64,000 bases of DNA. Source: Haloarcula argentinensis DSM 12282 (GTDB lineage: Archaea; Halobacteriota; Halobacteria; Halobacteriales; Haloarculaceae). Every line of letters begins with the position of its first letter. Position 1 is the first letter of the stretch. The stretch spans positions 62,001-126,000 of the forward strand of contig AOLX01000022.1 of assembly GCA_000336895.1 (NCBI GenBank). The letters run 5' to 3'. The notes under the pieces are model-generated. The model worked only from the letters and a program-made list of their open reading frames with translations, was not told where the DNA came from and made no database searches. Shown here one piece after another: positions 44,718 through 53,859 of this stretch. A program made the translations under genes and the position numbers.

Positions 44718-45014
44718 TCAGTCACCGTGGTCAAGGTCTTCTTCGACGTCATCAGCCGTCGTAATGGCGTTCACGTTGCCGGTCTGAATCGCCGTCAGTC
44801 CGTCCAGCTCACAGAGGGCGTCGATTTCGTCCTGTGTGGTCGAGACTAACAGGTCGTCGAACTGGAGGTGGCGCTCGACGGTCGCGCCGGTGGCCTCCGC
44901 GGCCGCGGCGACACGCTCGGGGGCAGCATCGTCGGCCGTTTCGAGAACCAGCTCGACGGGCTCGCCGTCGATGGGGTCCGCACGCAGACTCTCGACGGCA
45001 CGGGAGACGTACAT
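44718..45014 (-). CDS. small acidic protein, unknown family
   Basis: This 98-residue alpha/beta protein (MYVSRAVESLRADPIDGEPVELVLETADDAAPERV...) has a VERHLQFDDLLVSTTQDEIDALCEL segment resembling a ferredoxin-like small-domain pattern. Its ATG overlaps the stop of the DUF373 gene by one base, so it is the second gene of that operon. No function is known. Confidence 0.78.
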   Translation of the reverse strand: MYVSRAVESLRADPIDGEPVELVLETADDAAPERVAAAAEATGATVERHLQFDDLLVSTTQDEIDALCELDGLTAIQTGNVNAITTADDVEEDLDHGD

Positions 45015-46111
45015 CACTCGGATGAGGGACCGCCGGGGTCTTGATTGTGCTGTTCGGGGCGGTCGAAGCGTGCCTCGGCGACAGCAAAGGCGAGCGTACT
45101 GACCAGTCCGAGTAGCGTCCCGCCGGTGAGCATCACCGCTAGGTACTCCAACTCGTGGATCTCGAGGAAGAACGCGCTGACAGCGTGCAGGACAGCGGCG
45201 ATCGAAAGGACGTAGAACGGGGCGTTGAGATACCGCCAGCGGAAGCTCCCGTCGAGATACTCGTCGGTCACGCGGCCGAGGCTGGAGGTAATGCCCGCGG
45301 CGGCAAACCACTGAATCGCACCGTAGACCAGCGACGCGATGACTTTCAGCGCGTCCGGGTCCGTTCGGCGTTCGAGTTCCTGGACGCCGCTGACGCCGCC
45401 GATGGCAAGCAGTGCGGCCGCGACGACGTAGGTGATAATGGTCACGCGCCCGGCGTACAGCCCGGCGGTCGTTCGCTCGACGGCCTCGTCCAGTATCTTC
45501 TCAGCACCGAGGCCCCGTGCGAGGATGTACAGGCCAAGCAGGCCGGAGATGACACCCAGCGCAGAGCCGGGGTAGCCCAGCGCCTCGATGGCGATTGTCA
45601 GGGGGTAGATGAGCAGGAGGATGCCCAACGGAACCAGAATCGTCCCGCGGGTCTCCGGGTCATCGAGCACCTGCTTGATGGTGTAGTACATCGATTCGAG
45701 GTTCTGTGCCTGTCGGACGACGACGCGGCGGACGCCGTCAATCCGGACCCGAGAGCGGATGACAGGGACCACCGACTCGTCCTGTGCGCCGTCAGTGACG
45801 ATGAGCGCCCGAACGTCCTCACTGGCCGCCAGCGACGCGAGAACAGTATCGACCTCCTCGCCAACCGCGCGGTTGGCGGCGACATCGCTCCCGTCGACAC
45901 CGGTGACGGCCGCGACTTCGACCGGTTCGTCGGTGATGTCGTCGTAGATGTGGACGCCCTCGAACAGGACGTTCACGTCGGAGTCCTCCGGATCGTTGGA
46001 AGCCAGCGCCACCGCTGCGTCTACGACGGCATCGCGCCCGATGACGGGCGTGTCGATGCCGGTCTTGCGGCCGAGGTCGTCGTCGAGGTCGATACACAGC
46101 ACCAGCAGCAT
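45014..46111 (-). CDS. DUF373 family membrane protein
   Basis: This 365-residue protein begins LLVLCIDLDDDLGRKTGIDTPVIGRDAVVDAAVALA, the conserved soluble N-terminal domain of DUF373 (about 1-145), followed by six to seven hydrophobic helices. The N-terminal Asp cluster resembles metal-binding or phosphatase sites but no catalysis is known. It starts the two-gene unit with the 98-residue protein. The family is archaeal. Confidence 0.88.
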   Translation of the reverse strand: MLLVLCIDLDDDLGRKTGIDTPVIGRDAVVDAAVALASNDPEDSDVNVLFEGVHIYDDITDEPVEVAAVTGVDGSDVAANRAVGEEVDTVLASLAASEDVRALIVTDGAQDESVVPVIRSRVRIDGVRRVVVRQAQNLESMYYTIKQVLDDPETRGTILVPLGILLLIYPLTIAIEALGYPGSALGVISGLLGLYILARGLGAEKILDEAVERTTAGLYAGRVTIITYVVAAALLAIGGVSGVQELERRTDPDALKVIASLVYGAIQWFAAAGITSSLGRVTDEYLDGSFRWRYLNAPFYVLSIAAVLHAVSAFFLEIHELEYLAVMLTGGTLLGLVSTLAFAVAEARFDRPEQHNQDPGGPSSE

Positions 46112-46156
46112 CTACCGGCGATACGCCGTCTGTGTTTAACTTCTTTCGGGACCACC

Positions 46157-46657
46157 TCACCCTGATTCCGGCAGCGTCCCGCGGGTCCGACGCTCGACGA
46201 GCAACAGCGCCGCGAGTCCAAGAATAATGAGCGTGTAGGCTGCGGCAGCGGTGAGCGCGGCCTGTTCGGAGCTGTACTCGCCGGTGCGGAAGATGATGGC
46301 CTTCCGGACCATCGCGATGACGCCCGTGTAGATGACCAGGCGGACGATGCGGCGCGTCTCGCTTTCCTGCGTGTACGCGACGACAGTCTGGTACACCTCA
46401 ACGATGATGAAGAGGAGGAGGGCCGTGTCGATGAAGCCGACGACGACCAGCGGGTCGGTGATATCGCCACGAAGCGCGCTCTGGAATATCTGGAGGGTCA
46501 GATCAAAGACACCGATAGCAAAGAGGAGAACCAGCACCAGTGCTGCGATGACTTCGACGTATCGGATGAGCGACTCGCTGACCCCCAGGACTCTATCGTC
46601 GAACGACTCTGCGGCCGGCAGCGGCCCGCCTACGGGGTCGGTCTCCTCGTCATCCAT
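46157..46657 (-). CDS. PsiE-like membrane protein
   Basis: This 166-residue protein has an N-terminal soluble helix then about four hydrophobic helices (IRYVEVIAALVLVLLFAIGVF, LVVVGFIDTALLLFIIVEVYQ, IVRLVIYTGVIAMVRKAII and a C-terminal one). The layout recalls the phosphate-starvation-inducible PsiE family, whose function is unknown. ATG 46657 is used; 46663 is the alternative. On the same strand as the DUF373 gene, 45 bases upstream of it. Confidence 0.75.
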   Translation of the reverse strand: MDDEETDPVGGPLPAAESFDDRVLGVSESLIRYVEVIAALVLVLLFAIGVFDLTLQIFQSALRGDITDPLVVVGFIDTALLLFIIVEVYQTVVAYTQESETRRIVRLVIYTGVIAMVRKAIIFRTGEYSSEQAALTAAAAYTLIILGLAALLLVERRTRGTLPESG

Positions 46658-46694
46658 ACACATGAAACGAACGCCAGCCCATTCAAAGCGGTCC

Positions 46695-48044
46695 CTATCT
46701 AGCGTGGCCCGGGTCCGCCGGCCGGGGCTCGTACACCTCCTGTGTCACGCCCAGTCGGGAGACGAGCCACAGAACCGGGAGCAGCAGTACGCTCCCGACA
46801 ACGAAGGGCGACCAGTAGCCGACGGCGAAGTACAGCCCGCCCATGACCGGCGGACCGACGGTCCGGGCCAGGCTGCCAGCGCCCTGCGTGATACCGAAGG
46901 CGCTCCCCTGGAGAGCGGCGCTGGCTCGCTGGGAGACGAGCGCCGTCAGCGTCACCGAGAGGATACCGTTGCCAAGCGGCAGCAACGTCAACACGAGCAA
47001 GAGGCCGAGCAGGTCAGCGGTGAGGAACGGGGCGAGTGCGGTCAGGTCGGGCAGGGCCGAACCGAGGAGCCGCGATGCCGGAATAGCCCCGACGCCGACG
47101 ACGAGCAGCCCGGTCCCGAACAGCGAGAGCCGAACCGGGCTGTAGCGGGCCGAGAGCCGGCCGACCAGCACCCCCTGCGTGATGACCGCGAGGACGCCGA
47201 TGTAGGTCAGCAGGAGCGCGCTCTGGGCGGCCGTGTAGCCGTAGATGTCGGCGACGTAGGGGACGAACATCACCTGAACGCCGGAGAAGGCGAAGGAGAC
47301 GAGGAAGAAGGCCAGAAGCAGCGGTCGGAGGCCGGGAGTCGCCACTGCCGTGCGGAGCTGGGTGATCGACGAGGTGCGTTCGGAGGTGGTCGCGCCCGTG
47401 GACTCGGAGACGGTTCTAGACTCGGGGAGAAAGAGCAGGGCGACGAGCACACCGGCAAGACTTGCGGCCGCGGCGGCGAAGCTCGGGAGCGAGAACCAGG
47501 TGATAGGCACAGCCGCCGGCAAAATACTGTCGACCGCAGCCACCGTGGCGTCGAAGCTCAACACCGCGCCGATTCCGGGGCCGAAAATGAAGCCAAGGCC
47601 GAAGGCGGCTCCGATGAACCCCAAAGCTGCAGCCCGGCGCTCCGGCGGTGTTACGTCGGCGACGTAAGCCTGGGCCGTCGAGAGGTTGCCGCCCATCGCA
47701 CCGGCGAGCAACCGGGACAGGAACAGGAGCCACAGCGCGTCGGCCAGCCCGAACACCGTCCACGCAACGACGGAGCCACACAGCGACACGACCAGCACCG
47801 GACGGCGGCCGACGCGGTCCGACAGCGACCCCAGAAGCGGTGCGAACACGAACTGCATCGCGGAGTACGAGGCCGCCAGCAGCCCGATGACGAACTCCGT
47901 CCCGCCCGGGAACGAACGGGTGTAATACGGGAGGATGGGGATGATGATACCGAAGCCCAGCAGGTCTAGAAAGACGACGAAGAAGACGACCGCGAGGCCG
48001 CGACGGCGGCGGGACCCGGTAATCCCGGTCCCAGTGTCTGTCAT
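46695..48044 (-). CDS. MFS transporter, TetA-like efflux type
   Basis: The 449-residue protein has 12 hydrophobic helices and MFS landmarks: GSLSDRVGRRPVL (motif A) and the antiporter motif AFGLGFIFGPGIGAVL in helix 5, typical of drug:H+ exporters of the tetracycline type. ATG 48044 is used rather than the 129-base longer frame. Substrate unknown. Convergent context with PsiE-like gene on same strand. Confidence 0.88.
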   Translation of the reverse strand: MTDTGTGITGSRRRRGLAVVFFVVFLDLLGFGIIIPILPYYTRSFPGGTEFVIGLLAASYSAMQFVFAPLLGSLSDRVGRRPVLVVSLCGSVVAWTVFGLADALWLLFLSRLLAGAMGGNLSTAQAYVADVTPPERRAAALGFIGAAFGLGFIFGPGIGAVLSFDATVAAVDSILPAAVPITWFSLPSFAAAAASLAGVLVALLFLPESRTVSESTGATTSERTSSITQLRTAVATPGLRPLLLAFFLVSFAFSGVQVMFVPYVADIYGYTAAQSALLLTYIGVLAVITQGVLVGRLSARYSPVRLSLFGTGLLVVGVGAIPASRLLGSALPDLTALAPFLTADLLGLLLVLTLLPLGNGILSVTLTALVSQRASAALQGSAFGITQGAGSLARTVGPPVMGGLYFAVGYWSPFVVGSVLLLPVLWLVSRLGVTQEVYEPRPADPGHAR

Positions 48045-48172
48045 ACCAGCCCCTGTGTCTGGGAGCCCGATAAGCACCCAGGGCGACACGGCCTGCAGTA
48101 GCCCGTGTCGCCAAGTCACATGCCGAACGCGATGCGCACGCTTTTTCCCGCTGGGAGCGGTGGCTAGAGACA

Positions 48173-49201
48173 ATGATTTCCGAGGGCTGCGAACAGTGCG
48201 CCAAAGGCGGCAAGATGGTGCTGTTCGTCTACGGCTACTGCGACCAGCGAGACTGCTTCTACTGTCCCCTCGGGGAAAACCGGAAGAACGTCACCCAGAT
48301 GTACGCCAACGAGCGTCCCATCGAGGACGACTCGGACGTTATCGAGGAAGCCAAGCGCATGAGCGCGCTGGGCACCTCAATCACGGGTGGCGAACCCCAG
48401 GAAGTGCTCGACCGGACCTGTCACTATTTGGAACTGCTGAAAGACGAGTTTGGCGAGGATCACCACACGCACCTCTACACCGGTATCCCCGGCGGCCGCG
48501 AGAATATGCGCCGCCTCTCGGAAGCGGGGCTCGACGAGATCCGCTTCCACCCACCCCTGGAGCAGTGGGGCGACCTCCACGGCACCGAGTGGGAGGACAT
48601 CCTCTACATCGCCCGCGAAGAAGGACTGACGCCGGCCTTCGAGATCCCCGGCATTCGCGCCGAGGAGGAGTTCCTCGAATTCCTCGACGAGGGCGCAGCC
48701 GACTTCTGTAACATCAACGAGTTCGAGATGTCCGACGGGAACTACCGCCGGATGCAGGAAGAGGGCTTCGAGCTGAAAGAGGACCACATGAGCGCAGTCG
48801 AGGGCTCCCACGACATTCTGGAGACGATGGGAGACCACGAGAAGGTGTACTTCTGTACGAGCGTGTTCAAAGACGCCGCCCAGCACCGCTCGCGGCTCAA
48901 GCGGATGGCCCGAAATATCCGCCGCCCGTTCGACGACGTGACCGACGACGGGACGCTCGTCTATGGGAAGGCGTGGACTTCCGAGGCCCGACTCGAAACT
49001 CTCGGCGTTCCCGAAGAGTACTACACCGTCAAATCCGACCACGTCGAACTCGCCTGGTGGCTGCTCGAAGAGATGGTCGAGGAGGGCGACGTGGAGAAGG
49101 GCGAAATCGTCGAGCAGTACCCGACCTACGACGGGACAGTCGTTGAACGGACACCGCTGTCGAACGGTGCTGACGCCGGCCGAGCGACGGCCGACGACTA
49201 G
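48173..49201 (+). CDS. radical SAM protein (COG2108-like)
   Basis: The 342-residue protein has an N-terminal Cys6-x2-Cys9 pair and a cluster motif Cys23-x4-Cys28-x2-Cys31, then SITGGEPQEVL (the GGE SAM-binding motif) and the TIM-barrel blocks of radical SAM enzymes. The x4 spacing differs from the usual x3. The C-terminus is helical. It resembles the archaeal COG2108 group whose substrate is unknown. ATG 48173 is divergent from the MFS gene. Confidence 0.9.
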   Translation: MISEGCEQCAKGGKMVLFVYGYCDQRDCFYCPLGENRKNVTQMYANERPIEDDSDVIEEAKRMSALGTSITGGEPQEVLDRTCHYLELLKDEFGEDHHTHLYTGIPGGRENMRRLSEAGLDEIRFHPPLEQWGDLHGTEWEDILYIAREEGLTPAFEIPGIRAEEEFLEFLDEGAADFCNINEFEMSDGNYRRMQEEGFELKEDHMSAVEGSHDILETMGDHEKVYFCTSVFKDAAQHRSRLKRMARNIRRPFDDVTDDGTLVYGKAWTSEARLETLGVPEEYYTVKSDHVELAWWLLEEMVEEGDVEKGEIVEQYPTYDGTVVERTPLSNGADAGRATADD

Positions 49202-49300
49202 GGACCCTTCGGTTCGGCTTCTCGATTACTGCAAGTCCCAGGCCTGCACTGTCCAGCCGTGGCTTTATTTGTCAGCTAAGAGAAGTGCCGGTGACCCTCC

Positions 49301-50140
49301 ATGCGCTTTGCTATCGACAGCGGCAAGCTCCTGTACGTACTCGGTGTCCTGTTCGCCGCGGCGGCGCTCCTGTATTTCGTCCGCGATGTCGTGTTCAATC
49401 TCTCGATCACGGTGAAAGCGGCGCTACTGTTGCTGGGGTTTATTATGCTGTTCGTTGCGGGTGTGGCCCTCGAGCGGGACGTGCTAGATGTCGTCGCTTT
49501 CGCTCTCAGTGGCGTGACCTACGTCGTGTTCGTCGGCTACGTCGTCGTCCGGTATTCGCCGGGCGAGACGGGGACGTTCCTGTTGCTCGCCACGTCCGCG
49601 GGGCTGTTCGTCGGGCTCGGTTACGCGCTCCGGGCAGGGATTCCGACACCGTCGCGGCGAACGGCGGCAGCCGCCCTCGGCGGCCTCCTCATCGTGAGCG
49701 CCGTCCTCGTGGGAGCCGACGCGCTCAGTGGCGGGGTGACCTACGATGTGCAGACAAACGAGTCTGTCACCGTGTCGGTCCCGGAAACAAGGCAGGGAGG
49801 TGGCGGGTACCCACCCGTCAGCAGGCAGATCGGAACGGTTACCGCTTCGAACCCGTCACCGTTCCTGCGGGCACTCAACCCCCCGAGCGTCTCAAGCTGT
49901 CTCGTCGGACCTGCCGAGAACCCCCGGGAGGACGTGTGGGTGGATGTGGATAGAGACTGGGACGAAGATACGCTCGCCGGGTCGACCACGAAGTCCTACG
50001 CAATTACGGGCGAGTTCAGACTGGACACGAACCGCACTGGACAGGTAACGTTCGCCATCGAGCGAGGCAGCGACTGCAGCGTCGTGCGGTCCGAGCCAAC
50101 GATAGCGATTCAGATCGACGAAGACGACTCGTTAGACTGA
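49301..50140 (+). CDS. membrane protein with extracytoplasmic C-terminal domain
   Basis: This 279-residue protein has about six hydrophobic helices in residues 8-145 and an extracytoplasmic, beta-rich C-terminal domain (about 150-279) with Cys residues in SSCLVGP and GSDCSVV that might form a disulfide. No family is recognised. Its 3' end overlaps the convergent zinc-ribbon gene by nine bases. Confidence 0.78.
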   Translation: MRFAIDSGKLLYVLGVLFAAAALLYFVRDVVFNLSITVKAALLLLGFIMLFVAGVALERDVLDVVAFALSGVTYVVFVGYVVVRYSPGETGTFLLLATSAGLFVGLGYALRAGIPTPSRRTAAAALGGLLIVSAVLVGADALSGGVTYDVQTNESVTVSVPETRQGGGGYPPVSRQIGTVTASNPSPFLRALNPPSVSSCLVGPAENPREDVWVDVDRDWDEDTLAGSTTKSYAITGEFRLDTNRTGQVTFAIERGSDCSVVRSEPTIAIQIDEDDSLD

Positions 50141-50461
50141 CTCATCTAGTTCTGTGAGACACGACTGACAGTAGCTGGCGTCCTGTACGTTCGGCGTGCC
50201 ACAGGTGCTACAGGTCACGACCGACATCTTTGTTTCAGACAGCGGTGACGACTCATCAGCAAGGAGCGTATCGGTCGACCAGTCAGGACCAGCGGACGGC
50301 TGGTCCCGCATCTCGGCGCGCTGGTGGGCCTGCTGGATGAGTTCGTCGTCACGCATCGCTTCGAGGCCGCGCCACAGCCCCAGAAACAGTAGCGTCGGCG
50401 CGATGATAACGAACAGGCCGGCGATGACGCGCAACGCCAGTTCCACCTGGCCAAGTGGCAT
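50132..50461 (-). CDS. membrane protein with C-terminal zinc ribbon
   Basis: This 109-residue protein has one or two N-terminal hydrophobic helices (ALRVIAGLFVIIAPTLLFLGLW) and a C-terminal zinc ribbon CSTCGTPNVQDASYCQSC (C-x2-C-x10-C-x2-C). ATG 50461 is used over the longer frame. Such proteins are common in haloarchaea; the role is unknown. Convergent overlap with the previous gene is a sign of tight packing. Confidence 0.78.
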   Translation of the reverse strand: MPLGQVELALRVIAGLFVIIAPTLLFLGLWRGLEAMRDDELIQQAHQRAEMRDQPSAGPDWSTDTLLADESSPLSETKMSVVTCSTCGTPNVQDASYCQSCLTELDESV

Positions 50462-50568
50462 ACGATAACAATGGGCTGGAACGTAGAGTATCCTTCGCCG
50501 CATCTGCCGGCTTGCGGGCCGACAGGCCGCGTCGACGCCTTCTTGCCTCGTCTCGCTGAAGACGGGGT

Positions 50569-51084
50569 ATGAGTGGCCCTATCGTAGCAGTCGGTGGCGG
50601 ACTCGCGGTGGTCGTGCTTCTCGGATTGAGTGCGTTCTTTTCCAGTTCGGAGATAGCGGTGTTCTCGCTACAGAAAGACTGGATCGCACAACAGGCGTCA
50701 GCGGGGGAGCGACGGGCGCAGGTGCTGCAGGAGCTGTACGACAATCCACACCGCCTGCTGGTGACGCTGCTGGTCGGCAACAACATCGTCAACATCGCAA
50801 TTTCAAGCATCATCACCGTCCTCGTGGCGAGCTATCTCTCACCGGGGCCGGCGGTCGTCGCAACCACAGTCGTCACCAGCTTTCTCATCCTGATTTTCGG
50901 CGAGATCGTGCCAAAGGCGTTCGGCCTCGGCAACGCACAGGAGTGGGCCCTGACCGTCGCACCGCCGGTCCGGGTCGTCGAGCGCGTGCTTTCCCCGCTT
51001 ATCACGTTGTTCGACGAGATCACCAGTCGCATGAACGCCCTCATTCCCGTCGAAACCGACATCGAGAAGCCGTATCTGGACTGA
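50569..51084 (+). CDS. stand-alone DUF21/CNNM-domain membrane protein
   Basis: This 171-residue protein is a DUF21 (CNNM) transmembrane domain: SAFFSSSEIAVFSLQKDWIAQQ and LLVGNNIVNIAISSIITVL, then FGEIVPKAFGLGNAQEWAL. Full CorC/HlyC-like proteins add CBS and CorC_HlyC domains; here the frame stops at the end of the membrane domain (EKPYLD), so it is a domain-only version. Family members bind or move divalent cations such as magnesium. Confidence 0.87.
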   Translation: MSGPIVAVGGGLAVVVLLGLSAFFSSSEIAVFSLQKDWIAQQASAGERRAQVLQELYDNPHRLLVTLLVGNNIVNIAISSIITVLVASYLSPGPAVVATTVVTSFLILIFGEIVPKAFGLGNAQEWALTVAPPVRVVERVLSPLITLFDEITSRMNALIPVETDIEKPYLD

Positions 51085-51087
51085 CCG

Positions 51088-51462
51088 TCAGTACTGGTAC
51101 AGCGAAACGACAAAGGGGAGCCTGTTGTACATCCAGATCGCCAGCGGCAGGCCGACGATTGTTAGAGAAACCGCGTACGCGACGCCGGTCCAGACGCCAC
51201 TGGCCCACCAGCCGACGAAGACGAACCAGACCGCGCGGACGAGCAGTGAGTGCTGCGAGCCACCGTCACTCTCCGTGACGAGTCGGTCGCGTCGCTTGAG
51301 CGTCAGCACCAGCGGTACCCTGTTTATCATTTTGATGCCCAGCGGCAGGCCGATGATTGTGACGTTCAAGAACCACGCGACCGAGAGCCAGATACCGGTC
51401 ACCCACCAGCCGACAAGCAGGAACCACACCGCCCGAACGAGGAGGGACCGCTGTTCACTCAT
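51088..51462 (-). CDS. YccF-family membrane protein with two YccF repeats
   Basis: This 124-residue protein contains two copies of the YccF motif (LLVRAVWFLLVGWWVTGIWLSVAWFLNVTIIGLPLGIKMINR, then SLLVRAVWFVFVGWWASGVWTGVAYAVSLTIVGLPLAIWMYNR), separated by a charged linker. YccF is an inner-membrane protein family of unknown function. ATG 51462 is used; the frame extends eight codons further. Convergent with the DUF21 gene. Confidence 0.9.
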   Translation of the reverse strand: MSEQRSLLVRAVWFLLVGWWVTGIWLSVAWFLNVTIIGLPLGIKMINRVPLVLTLKRRDRLVTESDGGSQHSLLVRAVWFVFVGWWASGVWTGVAYAVSLTIVGLPLAIWMYNRLPFVVSLYQY

Positions 51463-51557
51463 ACCTGGACCTACCCCGTCCGGCATGATAAGCTTCCTGT
51501 CCGGGGTGTGAGGTCAGAAATCGAGCCAGCCACACAGTGTGGGTCCGGCGTTACGCT

Positions 51558-51600
51558 TCGAACCCGTCCTCGAAGACGAACGTCCCGTTCCGCTGGACGA
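51558..51600 (-). pseudogene. detached copy of the aminopeptidase C-terminal codons
   Basis: These 43 bases are identical to 51707-51749 at the 3' end of the M29 aminopeptidase gene. On the minus strand this copy encodes VQRNGTFVFEDGFE as in the gene, but ends in a different residue and stop. A stop codon (TGA) lies just upstream in the same frame, so it is a tail fragment only. Perfect identity suggests recent duplication. Confidence 0.75.
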
Positions 51601-51699
51601 CCTGCACCGACCTTTTTCAGCGTCGGGTCGTCTCTGGCGACCGCTCCCTGAAAAACGTCGACGAAAAGGCCGGCCGCTCACTCCGTTCGCGGTCGGTAG

Positions 51700-52791
51700 T
51701 CAGTCCTCGAACCCGTCCTCGAAGACGAACGTCCCGTTCCGCTGGACGATTTCGCCGTCGACTTCGATGAACGAGTCCTCGCTCATGTCGACAATCATGT
51801 CGACGTGAACTGCCGACTCGTTTTGCTCGTTGTCCTCGCCAACTGTCTCGTCGTATGCTCGCCCTACCGCCATATGAACGGTATCGCCCATCTTTTCATC
51901 GAACAGCATATTGTAGGAGAACTGGTCGATATCGCGGTTCATCCCGATACCCAGTTCGCCGAGTCGGCTCGCACCGTCATCAGTTGACAGCACTTCACTC
52001 AGGAGGTCCTCGTTCTTGGCGGCGCTGTGCTCGACGACTTCGCCGTTCTCGAAGCGGAGGAAGACATCAGTCACTTCCCGGCCTTGGTGGTACAGCGGCT
52101 TGTCGAACAGCACCTCGCCCTCGACGCTGTCGGGGACTGGCGCAGTGAACACCTCACCACCGGGGAGGTTCTTTTTGCCGTAGTCGTTGAGCGTCTCGTT
52201 GCCGGCGATAGACATCGTCACGTCTGTCGTCTCCCCAGAGACGATGCGGACCTCCTCCGCGGGGTCCAGAATCTCGACCATCTGCGACTGGTGCTCGCGG
52301 ACGGCGTCCCAGTCTTTGAGGACGGCGTCCCAGACGAAATTCTCGTACCCCTCCGTGGAGGTCTGGGCGAGCTGGGCGTTAGCGGGCGCGGGATACTGTG
52401 TGAGACACCAGGTCTTCGAGAGCCGTTCGTTCAGGAGCGGCTGCTGGGACTGCTGATAGGCGGCCGTCGTTTCGGGGTCGACGTCGCTGGTCTCGGTGAC
52501 GTTGTCGCTGCCCTTGATAGCGATGTACGCGTCCATCTCCTCGTACAGCGCCTCGATGTGGCTCGGCGTCTCGAACTCGTCCCGGTTGCGGAGGTAGGCG
52601 CGGCGGAACCGCTCGCCGAGGCGATCCTGCACGACAAGCGGATTTGCGCCGCGGTCGGCGGCAAACTCGTGTAGCGCGGTCACGAGATCCGCAGCCTGCG
52701 GGTGGGCGTCGATAACGAGGTTGTCGCCTTCGCTCAGGTCGATAGAATGATCAACAATGACTTCCGCGTGTTCCCGAATACGTGGGTCCAT
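51700..52791 (-). CDS. M29-family aminopeptidase
   Basis: The 363-residue protein matches peptidase family M29 (thermophilic-type aminopeptidases): N-terminal HPQAADLVTALHEFAADRGANPLV, middle GNETLNDYGKKNLPGGEVFTAPVPDSVEGEVLFD, and metal-ligand blocks with FENGEVVEHSAAKNEDLL and MLFDEKMGDTVHMAVGRAYDETVG. M29 enzymes use two metal ions to remove N-terminal residues. ATG 52791 is used. A duplicated piece of its 3' end lies just downstream. Confidence 0.9.
   Translation of the reverse strand: MDPRIREHAEVIVDHSIDLSEGDNLVIDAHPQAADLVTALHEFAADRGANPLVVQDRLGERFRRAYLRNRDEFETPSHIEALYEEMDAYIAIKGSDNVTETSDVDPETTAAYQQSQQPLLNERLSKTWCLTQYPAPANAQLAQTSTEGYENFVWDAVLKDWDAVREHQSQMVEILDPAEEVRIVSGETTDVTMSIAGNETLNDYGKKNLPGGEVFTAPVPDSVEGEVLFDKPLYHQGREVTDVFLRFENGEVVEHSAAKNEDLLSEVLSTDDGASRLGELGIGMNRDIDQFSYNMLFDEKMGDTVHMAVGRAYDETVGEDNEQNESAVHVDMIVDMSEDSFIEVDGEIVQRNGTFVFEDGFED
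51707..51749. repeat. 43-base direct repeat, genuine copy
   Basis: This segment of the aminopeptidase 3' end repeats exactly at 51558-51600, 149 bases away. Confidence 0.9.
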
Positions 52792-52834
52792 ACAGATAGG
52801 CACCACCGACGGCCCCTAATCGTTACCCTCCCGG

Positions 52835-52960
52835 CTACTTCTTCTTGCTCTGCTGGAGCCCTTCTTTGAATCCCTGGAAGGTCCGCCGGAGCATCAGATA
52901 CATGAAAAAGAAAAACAGGAGCACAGCAGCGAGGAGCGCGTACGTGAGCAGGTCAGCCAT
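52835..52960 (-). CDS. very small membrane protein
   Basis: The 41-residue protein MADLLTYALLAAVLLFFFFMYLMLRR... has one long hydrophobic helix and a basic Lys-rich tail. ATG 52960 is used. Such tiny membrane proteins are conserved in haloarchaea, but I do not know this family. It lies just upstream of the aminopeptidase on the same strand, about 40 bases away. Confidence 0.6.
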   Translation of the reverse strand: MADLLTYALLAAVLLFFFFMYLMLRRTFQGFKEGLQQSKKK

Positions 52961-53119
52961 ACCGGCGGTTGTCGAGCCGCCATCAAAGTCCTTTCGGGAG
53001 TCGTGCCTTCGGGCGTCTACTGTGCGATATTGGAGGGTAAAATACGGGTTTGACCGATAGCTACAACAACCACTGTGCTTTGGCAAAGACTCATAATCCC
53101 ATAGAACATACAGATAGTC

Positions 53120-53803
53120 ATGTCGTTGCTGCCCTCTCGGGACCCGGCGACCCCGGACGCCGAACCCCGAGTTATCGGTGTCGACAGTGATGACGCGGAC
53201 GACGTGCTGTCGGCACTCTCGGCAGAAACAGCGCGTAACTTACTGTCAGAGCTAAACAAGGAGCCAGCACCGCCGTCAGAGCTAGCCGACCGGGTGGATA
53301 CGTCGCTACAAAACGCCCAGTACCACCTGAAGAAACTCAAGAACGCCGGTGCGGTCGAGGTCGTCGACACGGCGTACTCCGAGAAGGGCCGTGAGATGGA
53401 CGTGTTCGCACCGGCCAACCAGCCACTCGTGATCTGTGCCGGTGACGAACAGGAGACGTCGGGACTCCGGGCAGCGCTGGCGAACATCATCGGCGGTCTC
53501 GCGATTATCGGCTTCGCCAGCCTGCTGGTCCAGCAGATATTCGGGAGCGGGCTTGGGTCGCTGTTCGGCGGCCCGACAGTGTCGACCGGGAGTGCGGACA
53601 CTGGAGCCCGGGACCCGAGTTTCTACGCCGAGAACGCGACTGTGACCGACGGGGGCTTCGAGGCTACTGCGGGCGCACTCGATACCGCCGCACAGGGCGG
53701 TGCCGAAGCCGCTGCTGCTGTGATTCCGCCGGGGTTAGCGTTCTTCGCCGGCGGTGCATTTGTCATCGCTGGCATGGCGGCGCTGTGGTATATGCGGCAG
53801 TAG
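53120..53803 (+). CDS. ArsR-type HTH protein with membrane helices
   Basis: The 227-residue protein has an N-terminal winged-helix domain (about 28-95: ETARNLLSELNKEPAPPSELADRVDTSLQNAQYHLKKLKNAGAVEVV) and then two or more hydrophobic segments (about 120-140, 200-222) with a glycine/serine-rich loop between them. It is probably a membrane-tethered regulator. No target is visible. Spacing from the minus-strand genes on both sides leaves it as a single unit. Confidence 0.82.
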   Translation: MSLLPSRDPATPDAEPRVIGVDSDDADDVLSALSAETARNLLSELNKEPAPPSELADRVDTSLQNAQYHLKKLKNAGAVEVVDTAYSEKGREMDVFAPANQPLVICAGDEQETSGLRAALANIIGGLAIIGFASLLVQQIFGSGLGSLFGGPTVSTGSADTGARDPSFYAENATVTDGGFEATAGALDTAAQGGAEAAAAVIPPGLAFFAGGAFVIAGMAALWYMRQ

Positions 53804-53859
53804 CCGCGGATTCGATTCACTGTGACGTGAGTTTTGACGGAAATTACTGTGTTACTGTC

